Below, one piece after another: positions 26,630 to 36,222 of a stretch of 58,162 nucleotides of DNA (the stretch's first letter is position 1; every line of letters starts with the position of its first letter). Made by a program: the position numbers and the translations under genes. The DNA is taken from assembly GCA_021232515.1 (NCBI GenBank), contig JAJPOQ010000061.1:1-58162 (forward strand), given 5' to 3'. This DNA comes from Lentisphaeraceae bacterium (GTDB lineage: Bacteria; Verrucomicrobiota; Lentisphaeria; Lentisphaerales; Lentisphaeraceae). The notes beneath the pieces are model-generated. The model was given only the letters and a program-made list of their open reading frames with translations, did no database searches and was not told the DNA's origin.

Positions 26630-26689
26630 AATAAAGGTGTATCTCCTGCGTTGTAAGGGGAAATAAATTTTTGAATTAGGGAAAAAACT

Positions 26690-28291
26690 TTGCGCATTTT
26701 TTATATATCTATGATTTTGATTATATCGGGCTATGTCGGTTACCGTTCTATGCAGCCAACAGATATAGAGATCGAAAAAAGTAAGCTAGATAAGGCATCT
26801 AATAAAAAGTGGGCAAAGAATAAAACGATTGTTGCCTTACCAGATAAAGTAGACTCAAGAAGTAAGATTCCAGCATCTTATACAGAAGATGAGGAAAAGA
26901 TCCTTCGAGGCGAGAAACTTCTTCGTTTTAAAACAGCTGCAGAGTATGAATCTTTTCTCAGACAGGCTCATGCAGAGGGCTTAAAGATAAATGGCAGTAT
27001 CAAAAACCTTCGAGTAGTGCGTGTAGTTTTCGATAGAAGCACGAGGCAAAGCGATTTTTTAGCGAGGTTTAATGACGTTGAGTTAGTTGTCGAAAATGAC
27101 ACAGTCGAAACACCTGAACCCGTTATGCAGACTTCTGCAGTTGGCTTTAAAAGTGACCCCTTAAATTTCTTAGGTGTTAAATCAACAGAAGGTTGGGGTA
27201 AAGGAGTTACCGTTGCAGTGGTTGACTCTGGCATTGTCGATCATCGTGCGATTCAATCAAAAGTAAAACATTTTGACTTAATTGGTGGGGCAGATGGCAT
27301 AACGTCTCACCATGGGACTGCAGTAGCTTCACTTATTGCTGGAGATTCTAATCATATAAAAGGAGTCTCGCCGGCTGTATCTCTCTTGGATTTTCGCGCT
27401 TTAAGTGATGACGGTCAGGGTAATGCTTTTACAGTGTCGTCTGCCATAGTTATGGCTGCTGATCAGGGCGCTCAGATCATTAATTTGTCATTGGGGACTC
27501 AATCAGACAATCCTATCTTATTTGATGCTGTTAATTATGCTTTAGACAAAGGTGTTATTCTTGTGGCAGCTGTTGGTAATGAAGGAGCGGGTAAAGTTTC
27601 CTACCCTGCAGCTTATGAAGGCGTTGTGGGAGTTGGGGCGATAGATGCTCTTGAAAATTATCAGGGTTTTTCTAATCGAGGCCCAGAAGTAGATATCGTC
27701 GCTCCAGGTGTTGAAGTTAAAGCCGCTAGTTTTAACGAATCGATAATTTATTTCTCGGGGACATCTGCTGCAGCTCCGATAGTTAGTGGCGCGCTAGCTT
27801 ACAAGAAGTCTGTTAATCCAGAAATGTCGAATGAAGAGTTGATTGATTTTGTTAAGCAGTCCTCCAACGATGCAGGACCTCCTGGAAGCGATAACTACTA
27901 TGGCGAAGGTATACTAAACGTAGGAAGAATGGAGGCATCTACTGCTGGAGTTTATAAAGACATCGCCGCATCAGGGTTTTTCCTAGAGCCAGTAATTGAT
28001 AGAAATAGTTATAAGCTGACTTTCTCGGCAGAGAATAGAGGAAATACAAAGTTGGCTTCAGTCGTACTCTCTTTCTCGTACCCGGACTTTGAAAAGACTT
28101 ACACGTTTTATGACGTCGAGGCAAGTCAGACGGTTTATGACTATATTGAAGTTCCGGCAGACTCAAGATTGTTAAACGGAGACTATGAATTGCTTCTCAA
28201 GGCAAAAACCGATGGTGGGGAAGAAATTTTGAATAATAACGTTAAAGCTGCTCGAATCCGTTTAAATCCTCAAAGTTCAGCTAAACAATAG
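26690..28291 (+). CDS. Subtilisin-like serine protease (S8), exported or membrane-anchored
   Basis: A 533-residue protease from a TTG start with AGGGA upstream. The N-terminus is a short hydrophobic segment (FYISMILIISGYVGY), acting as a signal peptide or anchor, then a pro-region up to about residue 160. The catalytic triad is D179 (AVVDSGIV), H208 (HHGTAVAS) and S359 (GTSAAAPIVSG), with oxyanion N297 (AVGNEGAG). A C-terminal domain of about 110 residues resembles CARDB-type beta-sandwiches (GNTKLASVVLSF...NNNVKAARI). It likely processes or degrades proteins outside the cytoplasm. All active-site residues are intact. Confidence 0.9.
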   Translation: MRIFYISMILIISGYVGYRSMQPTDIEIEKSKLDKASNKKWAKNKTIVALPDKVDSRSKIPASYTEDEEKILRGEKLLRFKTAAEYESFLRQAHAEGLKINGSIKNLRVVRVVFDRSTRQSDFLARFNDVELVVENDTVETPEPVMQTSAVGFKSDPLNFLGVKSTEGWGKGVTVAVVDSGIVDHRAIQSKVKHFDLIGGADGITSHHGTAVASLIAGDSNHIKGVSPAVSLLDFRALSDDGQGNAFTVSSAIVMAADQGAQIINLSLGTQSDNPILFDAVNYALDKGVILVAAVGNEGAGKVSYPAAYEGVVGVGAIDALENYQGFSNRGPEVDIVAPGVEVKAASFNESIIYFSGTSAAAPIVSGALAYKKSVNPEMSNEELIDFVKQSSNDAGPPGSDNYYGEGILNVGRMEASTAGVYKDIAASGFFLEPVIDRNSYKLTFSAENRGNTKLASVVLSFSYPDFEKTYTFYDVEASQTVYDYIEVPADSRLLNGDYELLLKAKTDGGEEILNNNVKAARIRLNPQSSAKQ

Positions 28292-28394
28292 CGTATTCCT
28301 TAGAAATTGTTCAGGAAATTGCTTTAAGGGCTTTACTTGTTGTATAACAAGGATTAATTATGGGCCCAAGTACAATTATACGGAGAATTAATGC

Positions 28395-28610
28395 GTGGCA
28401 GAAGATACGATTAAAGTTGATGGAGTCGTTAAAGAACTCTTATCAAATGGTTTATACAGAGTAGAGCTAGAAGGTGGACATGAGATCATAGCTCATGTTA
28501 AAGGTAAGATGAGAATGTACAATATCCGCATACTTCAAGGCGACGATGTATCAGTCGAAATGTCACCATATGACCTGACTAAAGGTCGCATAGTTTTCCG
28601 TAAGAAGTAA
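28395..28610 (+). CDS. infA: Translation initiation factor IF-1
   Basis: A 71-residue OB-fold protein of the normal IF-1 length ([56 protein letters not shown]). The start is a GTG with GGAG nine bases upstream. An ATG four bases before it is out of frame and yields only seven residues. An inverted repeat CTTGTT-4-AACAAG at 28336-28351 lies in the leader. IF-1 binds the ribosomal A site. The gene stands alone, outside a ribosomal-protein operon, and is closed by a terminator. Confidence 0.95.
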   Translation: MAEDTIKVDGVVKELLSNGLYRVELEGGHEIIAHVKGKMRMYNIRILQGDDVSVEMSPYDLTKGRIVFRKK

Positions 28611-28617
28611 ATTTTCT

Positions 28618-28646
28618 AACCGTTCAATTCCTTGGACGGTTTTTTC
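28618..28646 (+). terminator. Intrinsic terminator of infA
   Basis: CCGTTCAA pairs with TTGGACGG (one G-U) around a 4-nt loop, followed by a run of six or seven T. It starts eight bases after the infA stop. Confidence 0.88.
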
Positions 28647-28770
28647 TTTCTAGACTATCTATTTTCGTAGATGACTTTCAGCTTTCTTTGAAAAATCCAA
28701 ATAACAGCTTATTATCACGTTGGTTGTGGGGTTTTATCTATAAAAGAAGAGGTTGGAAGATTTACTACGT

Positions 28771-31692
28771 ATGTCAGATTATACTAGTTTGGAATTATTA
28801 GGGCACGGTGTTTTCTCTAGTGTGTACTTAGCAGAAGATGCTAAGGGTAAAAAAATAGCACTAAAGTATTACACAAACAAATCAAGTGCAGCGGTTCGCC
28901 AGAAGTTTATGCTTGAAGCGAGCACACTTTCACAAATACATCATGATAATATTCTCAAAGTTTTAGATTTTGGGGAAGACGAAAAAGGTCTTTTTCAAGC
29001 GATTGAGTATTGTTCTTATGGTAGTCTTAAAGGTCGTTTAGAGTTAAAGGGAGCTTTAGACCTAGAACGAACAGTTGTCGTTGGACTTTCTGTTTTACAG
29101 GCACTGCGTGTGCTACATAACGCAGGTAAGATTCATAACGATGTTCGTCCAGAAAATTTATTTAATAGTGATGATGGATTCCTGAAGTTGGCAGACTTGG
29201 GAACTTTAGTCGATAAAACTCCTCTGGTAGATCTACCACCATCGGCAGTTTATTATTCTTCTCCAGAGTTACTTGAGAGATCTGAAAAAATCGATTTCAA
29301 GTCAGACTTTTATAGCTTAGGCGCAACTCTCTATCACATCTATACAGGAAAAACTGTATACGAAGCTGAAGACACGATAAAGATCGTCAATAAGCATCTT
29401 ACTGCAGAAGCTTTTAATATTCAGGTTACAAAGCCTGAGTGCCCTCAGAGTTTTGCAGATGTTATCAATAAACTTATGGCTCATGATCCTGAGAAAAGGT
29501 TTGCTTCTCATGACGAATTGGAAGATGCGCTTCAGCTTGTTCTCAGTGATCGAGAGAATCCACAGACTGTTAAGTTTGAAGAGACTGATACTGCGATTGC
29601 GAAAGTTGAGATACAGCAACCTAAATCTGAGGAAAACGTTGCTGTCGCTGATACGGGCAAAAGTCCGTTTTCTACACCAATTCAAACCTCTTCGAAAACC
29701 GAGATATCAGTAGATATATTGGGTGGAAAAGAAGAAAAGGAAGAATCAAAGACTGTACAAAAAGAATCAAAGGCAGCGACTAAAGAAGCTAAGCCTATTG
29801 ACTTCAGTAAAGTTAAGCTTCATTGGCATATGAAGTTACTCGTTGTTGCTGCTTGGTTAGTTGGTCCAGCTATACTTGGTTACTATGTCTATGATTCGTA
29901 CTTCAGTAATCCTCCAGAAGAGAATACCACGGCAACTTCAAAAACTGGCGAAAAGCTTGTCATTTCTTCAGATGATTTTGCGACGTCTAAACCGAAAAGT
30001 TCAAAACCTCAAGTAACAACAACTCAGAAGCCTAATCCAAGAGTTGTTAGAAAGATGAAGTCAGCAAAATTAGAATTTGTTTCTTTTAAGGAAAAGTTTT
30101 TGCCAATTGAATTAGTGAGCATGGATTTAGATAACTTTTTCGCTTCAGTTAAAACGCTGAATAGTGGTTTTTGGTCTTCTAAAGTTTTGGTTTTAGGAGA
30201 AGCTAAGGATGGGATTCAATTGATAAAACTTAACCCTAGTTCGGCAGTAGTCGATTATAAAGGTAGAGCTTACCAATTAGATCTGAATCAGAAGTACTCT
30301 CTTGGCTTTGATCTAACATTGAGAGTCGCTGGGAAGACATTTAGTCTAAGTGATTCAAGTAAAACCTTGGGACGATACTCTTTCGAAGGAATAAAGAATG
30401 GCGCGATTAATGTTCGTGGTCCAAGTGGTCTATCTACATTCCAATATCAAGAAGCTAGGTTGCAGACGGCTAAAGAGTTGAGCTCATTTGAGCGTTTAGG
30501 ACAAATCCATCGAGCAAAAGGTGGAGTTGCATCCTTAGTTAAGTTTGATCACAACTACTTTCCTATGATCGTGAATGCAGCCTCAAAAAGCAGTGTGAAC
30601 TACTCATTGATCATAAATGGCATTCCAGTCAACTATGGCTCAACCTCAATTAACTCAGTTATTGATAAGCGCTATAAGGTAAGGACTGTGAGTTCTGCGG
30701 GAATTCAGGTTGCCGATCTGGTTGCTAAAAAATTATATACTCTTCAACCAAAACAAAAGCTCGAATTAAATAAAGCTGCCGTGATTAATTACAAATCACA
30801 GAAACACAAAGTTTCAGATGGCGATAACTTTTTTGGTTATACAGCCGTTGTTGCAAAGGAATCAATTCTTTTCGAAAGTTCAGATTCGGCCAAAAGCCTT
30901 TCTCAGACAAAGTTAGTCGAGTTTCTTTCAGAACAAGAAATAACTTCTTCAAGTGATCACAAGCTTAGTGACTGTGAATGTTTAACCGCCATACCGAAAA
31001 TAAAAATTCCTGTTGTTCCAAGAAAGAAAATTGAGCCCAAGAAAGAGATTGTTCAAAAGGAGCCTGAGAAGACAATCGAAGAGCAGCTAGCTGCTGAAAT
31101 TGATTTAGGCGTAGCAAAGGGTAAAAGGCTTGTTTTTGAACATTTCATGATGTTTTCGAACATTAAATTTATCCGTAAGATTCCAGCAGGAGCTAACAGC
31201 TACACCTTAAAAGATCTCGGCTTGTATCTTTATAAAAACGGCGAGCTTATAAATCACCCAAAATTTGAAAAGACCAATCAATTGAGAGTCGAAGATTTTG
31301 AAGTGACTTCTAAGTCGATTAAGTACCAAGGTAATAAATTGAAGTATCAGAGGCTGGATTCTTATTATGGTCTTCAATTTAAGGAAGCCAATTCCAATGT
31401 CTTGAAAATTGAGTTTATTCCCAATAATTATTTCACGTTAAAAAAAGTTGTGGATTACGTAACATTTTATTTAAATGGATCATACTATTACCTTGGGAAA
31501 AACTACGTAAGTACTAGTGACGGAAATAGAAAGATCAGAGTTAAATTCGATGATGATCAACAAACTATTTTAATCGACAATGTTCCTTATAAACCGAGGT
31601 TTACTGCTGAAGAAGTGTTTTTAGTCGGTCCAAATAATACTGAAGGAGAACTCAGGTTTTCAGAGTACATGTATTATAAGGCGAGGTTTTAG
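28771..31692 (+). CDS. Transmembrane Ser/Thr protein kinase with altered catalytic loop
   Basis: A 973-residue protein from the ATG at 28771; a TTG at 28753 has poor spacing to a ribosome binding site. Residues about 5-255 are a Hanks-type kinase domain with GHGVFSSVYLAE and the ATP-contacting K32 (IALKYY). The catalytic loop reads H122-N-D124-V-R126-P-E-N129, where HRD has become HND and the usual Lys is Arg. The metal motif is DLG (D142) instead of DFG. A low-complexity linker leads to one transmembrane helix at about residues 355-375. The ~600-residue C-terminal part, presumably periplasmic, is beta-rich with no domain I can name. Catalytic Asp residues remain, so activity is possible but reduced activity or a pseudokinase role is equally open. 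Confidence 0.85.
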   Translation: MSDYTSLELLGHGVFSSVYLAEDAKGKKIALKYYTNKSSAAVRQKFMLEASTLSQIHHDNILKVLDFGEDEKGLFQAIEYCSYGSLKGRLELKGALDLERTVVVGLSVLQALRVLHNAGKIHNDVRPENLFNSDDGFLKLADLGTLVDKTPLVDLPPSAVYYSSPELLERSEKIDFKSDFYSLGATLYHIYTGKTVYEAEDTIKIVNKHLTAEAFNIQVTKPECPQSFADVINKLMAHDPEKRFASHDELEDALQLVLSDRENPQTVKFEETDTAIAKVEIQQPKSEENVAVADTGKSPFSTPIQTSSKTEISVDILGGKEEKEESKTVQKESKAATKEAKPIDFSKVKLHWHMKLLVVAAWLVGPAILGYYVYDSYFSNPPEENTTATSKTGEKLVISSDDFATSKPKSSKPQVTTTQKPNPRVVRKMKSAKLEFVSFKEKFLPIELVSMDLDNFFASVKTLNSGFWSSKVLVLGEAKDGIQLIKLNPSSAVVDYKGRAYQLDLNQKYSLGFDLTLRVAGKTFSLSDSSKTLGRYSFEGIKNGAINVRGPSGLSTFQYQEARLQTAKELSSFERLGQIHRAKGGVASLVKFDHNYFPMIVNAASKSSVNYSLIINGIPVNYGSTSINSVIDKRYKVRTVSSAGIQVADLVAKKLYTLQPKQKLELNKAAVINYKSQKHKVSDGDNFFGYTAVVAKESILFESSDSAKSLSQTKLVEFLSEQEITSSSDHKLSDCECLTAIPKIKIPVVPRKKIEPKKEIVQKEPEKTIEEQLAAEIDLGVAKGKRLVFEHFMMFSNIKFIRKIPAGANSYTLKDLGLYLYKNGELINHPKFEKTNQLRVEDFEVTSKSIKYQGNKLKYQRLDSYYGLQFKEANSNVLKIEFIPNNYFTLKKVVDYVTFYLNGSYYYLGKNYVSTSDGNRKIRVKFDDDQQTILIDNVPYKPRFTAEEVFLVGPNNTEGELRFSEYMYYKARF

Positions 31693-31695
31693 AAG

Positions 31696-32235
31696 CTAAA
31701 AAAGCTCACCTTGTTTCTCTTCGTGAAAAAATATAGAACGGGTTGTTTCGTCCTGAAGCAACCTTTGAAGAAGTAGTCCACAGGCGTATGAGTCATACAT
31801 GGCTCTGTGTGGTTCGAAATGGTCATTGCAGACTAGTTGGTCGATCTTATCCCCAAGCTGAAAGATACTCATAAGTGAGCTTAGGCTGTAGTCGTCTATT
31901 TGTTTATCATAGAGTTGGCGGTATAGCGTTAAAGTGTCGATCAGACCTGCAGATTTAAAGGCGGGAAAGGTCTTTACGAGTAAGGCATGATCATAACTTA
32001 CATTGTGACCAACTAGGACTTGGTTGTGGAGGTTCTTTTCAATAAGAGGCCAAGCATCTCTAAGATGTGGGTAGGTTTCATTGAAACTCAGCTCACGTCC
32101 ACCTTTAACATCCTCAAAACCAATTTCGCGATGATTTTCAAATTTGCCATCGATTGAAAGGCTGACCCAGGCAAACTCAAGTGGTTCTTGGCCGTTTGCA
32201 GCACCAGTGCTTTCGAAATCGATGCAGTAGAACAT
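31696..32235 (-). CDS. DEDDh-family 3'-5' exonuclease
   Basis: A 179-residue exonuclease. Motif Exo I is FYCIDFESTGA, with the first two acidic residues. Exo II is VLVGHNVSYDHALL, and Exo III is EPHRAMYDSYACG with the catalytic His. It resembles the proofreading epsilon/oligoribonuclease fold but is too short for a polymerase-linked epsilon with extra domains. It probably trims DNA or RNA ends. It lies 3 nt after rluB in the glyQS operon. Confidence 0.85.
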   Translation of the reverse strand: MFYCIDFESTGAANGQEPLEFAWVSLSIDGKFENHREIGFEDVKGGRELSFNETYPHLRDAWPLIEKNLHNQVLVGHNVSYDHALLVKTFPAFKSAGLIDTLTLYRQLYDKQIDDYSLSSLMSIFQLGDKIDQLVCNDHFEPHRAMYDSYACGLLLQRLLQDETTRSIFFHEEKQGELF

Positions 32236-32238
32236 GTG

Positions 32239-32955
32239 CTACTTAGATTTAGTCAGCTTGATTAAAGCCTCTATCTCTTTTTCTCTTAGCTCGCGATAGC
32301 TACCAACTGGTAGTTCCCCAAGCTTAAGGTCACCAACTTGAGTCCTTTTTAGAGAACGAACTGTTAAGCCGAGAGCCTTACAGATTTTACGAATTTCTCT
32401 TTTTTTACCTTCAGTAAGAGTAAAGTGGAGAACGCCGCCGTTATCAGTTCTTTTGCGAATTTCGATATTCTTCGTTTTATAAAAAATATCTTCATGAGTT
32501 ATACCATTTCTGGAAACATCATTGATCGCATGATTGACGATCTCGCCAGTCACATAAACTCGGTAACGCTTTTCTAGTTCATAACGCGGGTGCATCAGCT
32601 TGTTGGCAAATTCCCCATCATTTGTTACTAGAATCAACCCTTCACTATTTTTGTCGAGTCTACCAACAGAGAATAAACGGTCTGTTTTGGGAAGAAGGTT
32701 GAAGATGGTTTTCTTTTCGTGAGGGTCACTTGCAGTACAAGCATAACCTGTTGGCTTATTTAGAGCCAGATAGATGTTTTTCTTGATGTGCAGTCTGCGA
32801 CCTTTGTAGGTGACAGTGTCAGTATCTGGATCAACATTTGTTGCAACATTTGTACATTTGTTGCCATTGACGATAACTTTGCCTGCAGTGATAAGCTCTT
32901 CAGATGCTCTTCTAGAAGCAACTCCAGCCATAGCGAGGAATCGGGCTAATCTCAT
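32239..32955 (-). CDS. rluB: Pseudouridine synthase of the RsuA/RluB family
   Basis: A 238-residue protein. An S4 RNA-binding domain covers residues 1-60 ([21 protein letters not shown]). A catalytic domain follows with LALNKPTGYACT and VGRLDKNSEGLILVTNDG, whose Asp is the nucleophile, ending in the KKREIRKICKALGL motif. It isomerises a uridine in rRNA; whether the target is in 23S (RluB) or another site (RsuA, RluE or RluF) cannot be settled here. The start overlaps the hisC stop as ATGA. Confidence 0.88.
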   Translation of the reverse strand: MRLARFLAMAGVASRRASEELITAGKVIVNGNKCTNVATNVDPDTDTVTYKGRRLHIKKNIYLALNKPTGYACTASDPHEKKTIFNLLPKTDRLFSVGRLDKNSEGLILVTNDGEFANKLMHPRYELEKRYRVYVTGEIVNHAINDVSRNGITHEDIFYKTKNIEIRKRTDNGGVLHFTLTEGKKREIRKICKALGLTVRSLKRTQVGDLKLGELPVGSYRELREKEIEALIKLTKSK

Positions 32956-33998
32956 CCGAGGATTTCCTTTGTAGCTTTAAAAAAGGCATCCATTTCCTCA
33001 TCAGTTCCGATTGTTATGCGTACATATTTACCTGTTTTACCGCCTTTGAAGTAGCGGATAAATATGTTTTTTTCTTTAAGTGCGTTAAAGAAAGTAGCAG
33101 CTTCAATTGGTGGTTCTGCAAAGATGAAATTTGTTTGAGATGGACAAACTTTAAAGTTTAATTCAGTAAGTTGTTGCTCAGTTCTGGCTCTGGTAGCTTT
33201 GATTTTGCTCACAGTTTCATTGAAGTAATCAACATCGAGTAGGGCGGCAGCCGCCATAGTTTGCGAAAGGGCATTAACATTGTAAGAGTCTTTGACTTTC
33301 AGCATGCCATTTATCAAGTTTTCATTGGCAAAAGCCATACCGACGCGAATTCCTGCGAGGCTGTAGCTTTTAGAAAAGGTTCTAGTGACGATGACATTTG
33401 GAAATTCTTTATAAAGCTCAAGGCAGTTTTCGTCTGAAAAATCAGCGTAAGCTTCATCGATAACAACAATTCCTTCAAAGTCAGTACAAAACTCTCTAAC
33501 CTTGGCTTTTGAAAATGAGTTTGTTGTAGGTGCATTTGGATTGGTTAAAAAGAAAACGCTGCAACCTTTAGCTTGTTCGGCTATATTTTCCGGTAGGCTA
33601 AAGTCTTCATTTAACTCTACAAAACGGTGTTTTGCTCCCTGTATATCAGCTAAGACAGGGTAGAGAGAGTAACTTGGGTCGAGCCAACCTGTAAAGTCGC
33701 CTTCATTTGCAAAGCTTCTGAAAATGATCGTCAGTATATCATCAGAACCATTGCCAACTATGACTTCATTTGCTTTGACTCCAAGTACTTTGACGGCAGC
33801 ATCTATAACTGGTTGAGAAACAGGCTCGGGGTATTTTCTGAGATTGTCAATCGCATAGTTGTTAAGAGCCTCTACAGCCTTACTCGAAGGAGCATAAGGG
33901 TTTTCGTTGGTGTTGAGCTTTATGACGTTTGAAGTCTTCGGCTGTTCACCAGGAACATAGCCAGACATAGCATCTATATTTTCTCTGAAATAACTCAT
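32952..33998 (-). CDS. hisC: Histidinol-phosphate aminotransferase
   Basis: A 348-residue fold-type I PLP enzyme. It has the N-terminal [31 protein letters not shown] with the PLP Asp, [16 protein letters not shown] with the Schiff-base Lys, and YVRITIG with the carboxylate Arg. It transaminates histidinol phosphate in histidine synthesis. A second HisC-family gene lies after pheA at 8904. This copy has the more canonical LNTNENP start. It is translationally coupled on both sides: ATGA overlaps with trpG and rluB. Confidence 0.88.
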   Translation of the reverse strand: MSYFRENIDAMSGYVPGEQPKTSNVIKLNTNENPYAPSSKAVEALNNYAIDNLRKYPEPVSQPVIDAAVKVLGVKANEVIVGNGSDDILTIIFRSFANEGDFTGWLDPSYSLYPVLADIQGAKHRFVELNEDFSLPENIAEQAKGCSVFFLTNPNAPTTNSFSKAKVREFCTDFEGIVVIDEAYADFSDENCLELYKEFPNVIVTRTFSKSYSLAGIRVGMAFANENLINGMLKVKDSYNVNALSQTMAAAALLDVDYFNETVSKIKATRARTEQQLTELNFKVCPSQTNFIFAEPPIEAATFFNALKEKNIFIRYFKGGKTGKYVRITIGTDEEMDAFFKATKEILG

Positions 33999-34573
33999 TT
34001 CTTCAAACCGCTTAACTTTAAGAAGTTGTCCAAAAGGTCATGGCCATGTTCAGTTAAAATGGATTCCGGGTGATACTGAACACCATAAACAGGAAGAGTT
34101 TTGTGTTGAATTCCCATGACTATACCATCTTCAGTAGTTGCAGTAACTTCCAAACAGTCAGGAAGGTCACCGACAGCACATAGAGAGTGGTAGCGAGTTG
34201 CATTGTAAGGACTTGGGATATCTTTGAAAATACCTTCGCTATTGTGATTGATAGGAGAAACTTTACCGTGCATGAGGTAAGGTGCATGACCAACAGTTCC
34301 GCCAAAGGAATCGACAATAGACTGCATGCCTAAGCAAACACCAAAGACAGGGATGCCTTTTTCGGAGAAGTACTTTATAGCTTCGCAAGAAACGCCAGCT
34401 TCTTTCGGAGAGCAAGGTCCCGGAGAAACAACAACTGCAGTTGGGTTCAATGCAGCAAGCTCTTCTACTGTTTTGGCATCGTTACGAATAACCTCAGGCA
34501 AGTGGCCCAGTTCACCGAAGTACTGGACCAGATTCCAAGTAAAAGAATCGTAGTTATCAATCATTAAAAGCAT
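33995..34573 (-). CDS. trpG: Glutamine amidotransferase subunit, anthranilate/aminodeoxychorismate synthase component II
   Basis: A 192-residue class I glutamine amidotransferase. It has [33 protein letters not shown], the nucleophile C80 in GVCLGMQ, and the His-Glu pair in VQYHPES. It releases ammonia from glutamine for a TrpE- or PabB-type partner. In many bacteria one protein serves both tryptophan and folate synthesis. No trpE or pabB is adjacent, so the symbol could equally be pabA. It sits 14 nt after glyQS and overlaps hisC by 4 nt. Confidence 0.88.
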   Translation of the reverse strand: MLLMIDNYDSFTWNLVQYFGELGHLPEVIRNDAKTVEELAALNPTAVVVSPGPCSPKEAGVSCEAIKYFSEKGIPVFGVCLGMQSIVDSFGGTVGHAPYLMHGKVSPINHNSEGIFKDIPSPYNATRYHSLCAVGDLPDCLEVTATTEDGIVMGIQHKTLPVYGVQYHPESILTEHGHDLLDNFLKLSGLKK

Positions 34574-34587
34574 CGTTGCTTTTCGCC

Positions 34588-36045
34588 TTATGCGTTAAGT
34601 TTATTGAAAATGTAGCCTTGTAGTTCGTCTAGGCTAATGCGTTCTTGAGTCATAGTATCACGGTCACGAACAGTTACGCAGTTGTCTTCTTCACTGTCAA
34701 AATCGTATGTTACACAAAGAGGTGTACCTATCTCGTCTTGGCGGCGGTAACGTCTACCGATAGCTTGAGTAACGTCATGAGCGGATCTAAAGTTCTTTTG
34801 AAGATCTTTATGGATCTTTTCAGATGATTCTGATAATTTTTTTGAAAGTGGAAGAACTGCAACTTGAACAGGTGCCACAACTGCAGGTAAACGCAAGACA
34901 ACGCGAACGTCAGTCTCTTTACCTTCTTTCTGAGTTTCAGCTTCGTCTTCGTCGTAAGCGTGACAAAGGATAGCGAGCATAAGTCGGTCAAGACCAACAG
35001 ATGTTTCGATAACCGTTGGGATGTATCTCTCATTTCTAGCCTGGTCAAAGTACTCAAGCTTTTGCTTCGAGTGTTCTGCGTGCTGACTCAAGTCCCAAGT
35101 ACCGCGGTGGTGAATACCTTCAAGCTCACCCCAACCAAATGGGAACTCGAACTCTATATCCATTGCAGCTTTAGCGTAGTGCGCTAGTTTTTCATGGTCG
35201 TGAGTTCTTGTTGCTTCAGGTCTGAAGTTTAGAACGTCTTTGTAGAACTTAAGTCTTTCGTCGCGCCAGTAGTTGTACCAATCCATAGCTTCTTCTTCAT
35301 GACAGAAGAATTCCATTTCCATTTGTGAAAATTCACGAGAACGGAAAGTGAAGTTACGAGGATTTATCTCATTTCTAAAAGCTTTACCAGTTTGAGCGAT
35401 ACCAAATGGAACTTTTTGACGCATGCTAGTTGCAATAGTGTGGAAGTTGATAAAGATCGGCTGACAAGTTTCAGCTCTTAAGTATGCTTTGTGGTCTTCG
35501 TCAAAAACAGGACCAACATAAGTTTGCATCATAAGATTGAATTGTTTTGGTTCAGTCCAGTCACCCGGTTTTTTTGTAGATGGATCGATAACCTTGCAGT
35601 CGTTTAAAATTACTTTTACCAATTCGGTTTTTTGTTCGACTTGAGTTTCAAATGAAGCTTCTAGTTTAGCAACGTCAGCTTCTGTTTCAAAAGAATCAGC
35701 AAGTGCCTGAAGCACTTCTGGAGATTGTTGTTCAAGAAGATTATCAATTCGGAATCGTTTTTTTGATATTTTGTTATCAACCATGATGTCGGCAAACTGA
35801 TCAACGTGGCCTGAAGCCTTCCAAACTTGTGGGTGACAGATGATAGTTGAGTCTTGGCCTTCAACATTATCTCGTGCCTCTACCATGTAGTTCCACCATG
35901 CTTGCTCTAAAGCACGACGCATAGCAACACCGTTTGGACCGTAGTCCCAGAAGCCATTTATGCCGTTATAAAGTTCTGAACTCTGAAATATAAAACCGCG
36001 CCTTTTACAAAGGTTGCTAATTTTTTCAATTGTAGCTTTGCTCAT
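34588..36045 (-). CDS. glyQS: Glycyl-tRNA synthetase, dimeric (alpha2) type
   Basis: A 485-residue class II aminoacyl-tRNA synthetase of the single-chain type. It opens with [29 protein letters not shown], and has the motif 2 region [34 protein letters not shown]. Motif 3 is [16 protein letters not shown], followed by an anticodon-binding domain ([14 protein letters not shown]...[11 protein letters not shown]). It charges tRNA-Gly. It is the first gene of the five-gene minus-strand operon. Confidence 0.95.
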   Translation of the reverse strand: MSKATIEKISNLCKRRGFIFQSSELYNGINGFWDYGPNGVAMRRALEQAWWNYMVEARDNVEGQDSTIICHPQVWKASGHVDQFADIMVDNKISKKRFRIDNLLEQQSPEVLQALADSFETEADVAKLEASFETQVEQKTELVKVILNDCKVIDPSTKKPGDWTEPKQFNLMMQTYVGPVFDEDHKAYLRAETCQPIFINFHTIATSMRQKVPFGIAQTGKAFRNEINPRNFTFRSREFSQMEMEFFCHEEEAMDWYNYWRDERLKFYKDVLNFRPEATRTHDHEKLAHYAKAAMDIEFEFPFGWGELEGIHHRGTWDLSQHAEHSKQKLEYFDQARNERYIPTVIETSVGLDRLMLAILCHAYDEDEAETQKEGKETDVRVVLRLPAVVAPVQVAVLPLSKKLSESSEKIHKDLQKNFRSAHDVTQAIGRRYRRQDEIGTPLCVTYDFDSEEDNCVTVRDRDTMTQERISLDELQGYIFNKLNA

Positions 36046-36161
36046 CTAATTATCCATCGAAATCTTAAAGTTGAAATTTTGCGCCTAATTAAGCATATAT
36101 TCGGTCATTTTAAACAAGGAGTATAGCTAATAAACTGTCATTTTTTTGTGGATAAGTTGTC

Positions 36162-36201
36162 GCTTAGCTGGATAAGCAGTGAAAGTTCAGCTAAGCTTTT
36201 T
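36162..36201 (+). promoter_or_regulatory. Hairpin with T-run just upstream of an unknown gene
   Basis: GCTTAGCTG (36162-36170) pairs with CAGCTAAGC (36188-36196) around a 17-nt loop, followed by five T. It has the shape of a terminator but lies about 20 nt before the start of the plus-strand gene and after no plus-strand gene. Attenuation or premature termination is possible. Confidence 0.55.
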
Positions 36202-36222
36202 AAAATTTACTAATGGATTTTG

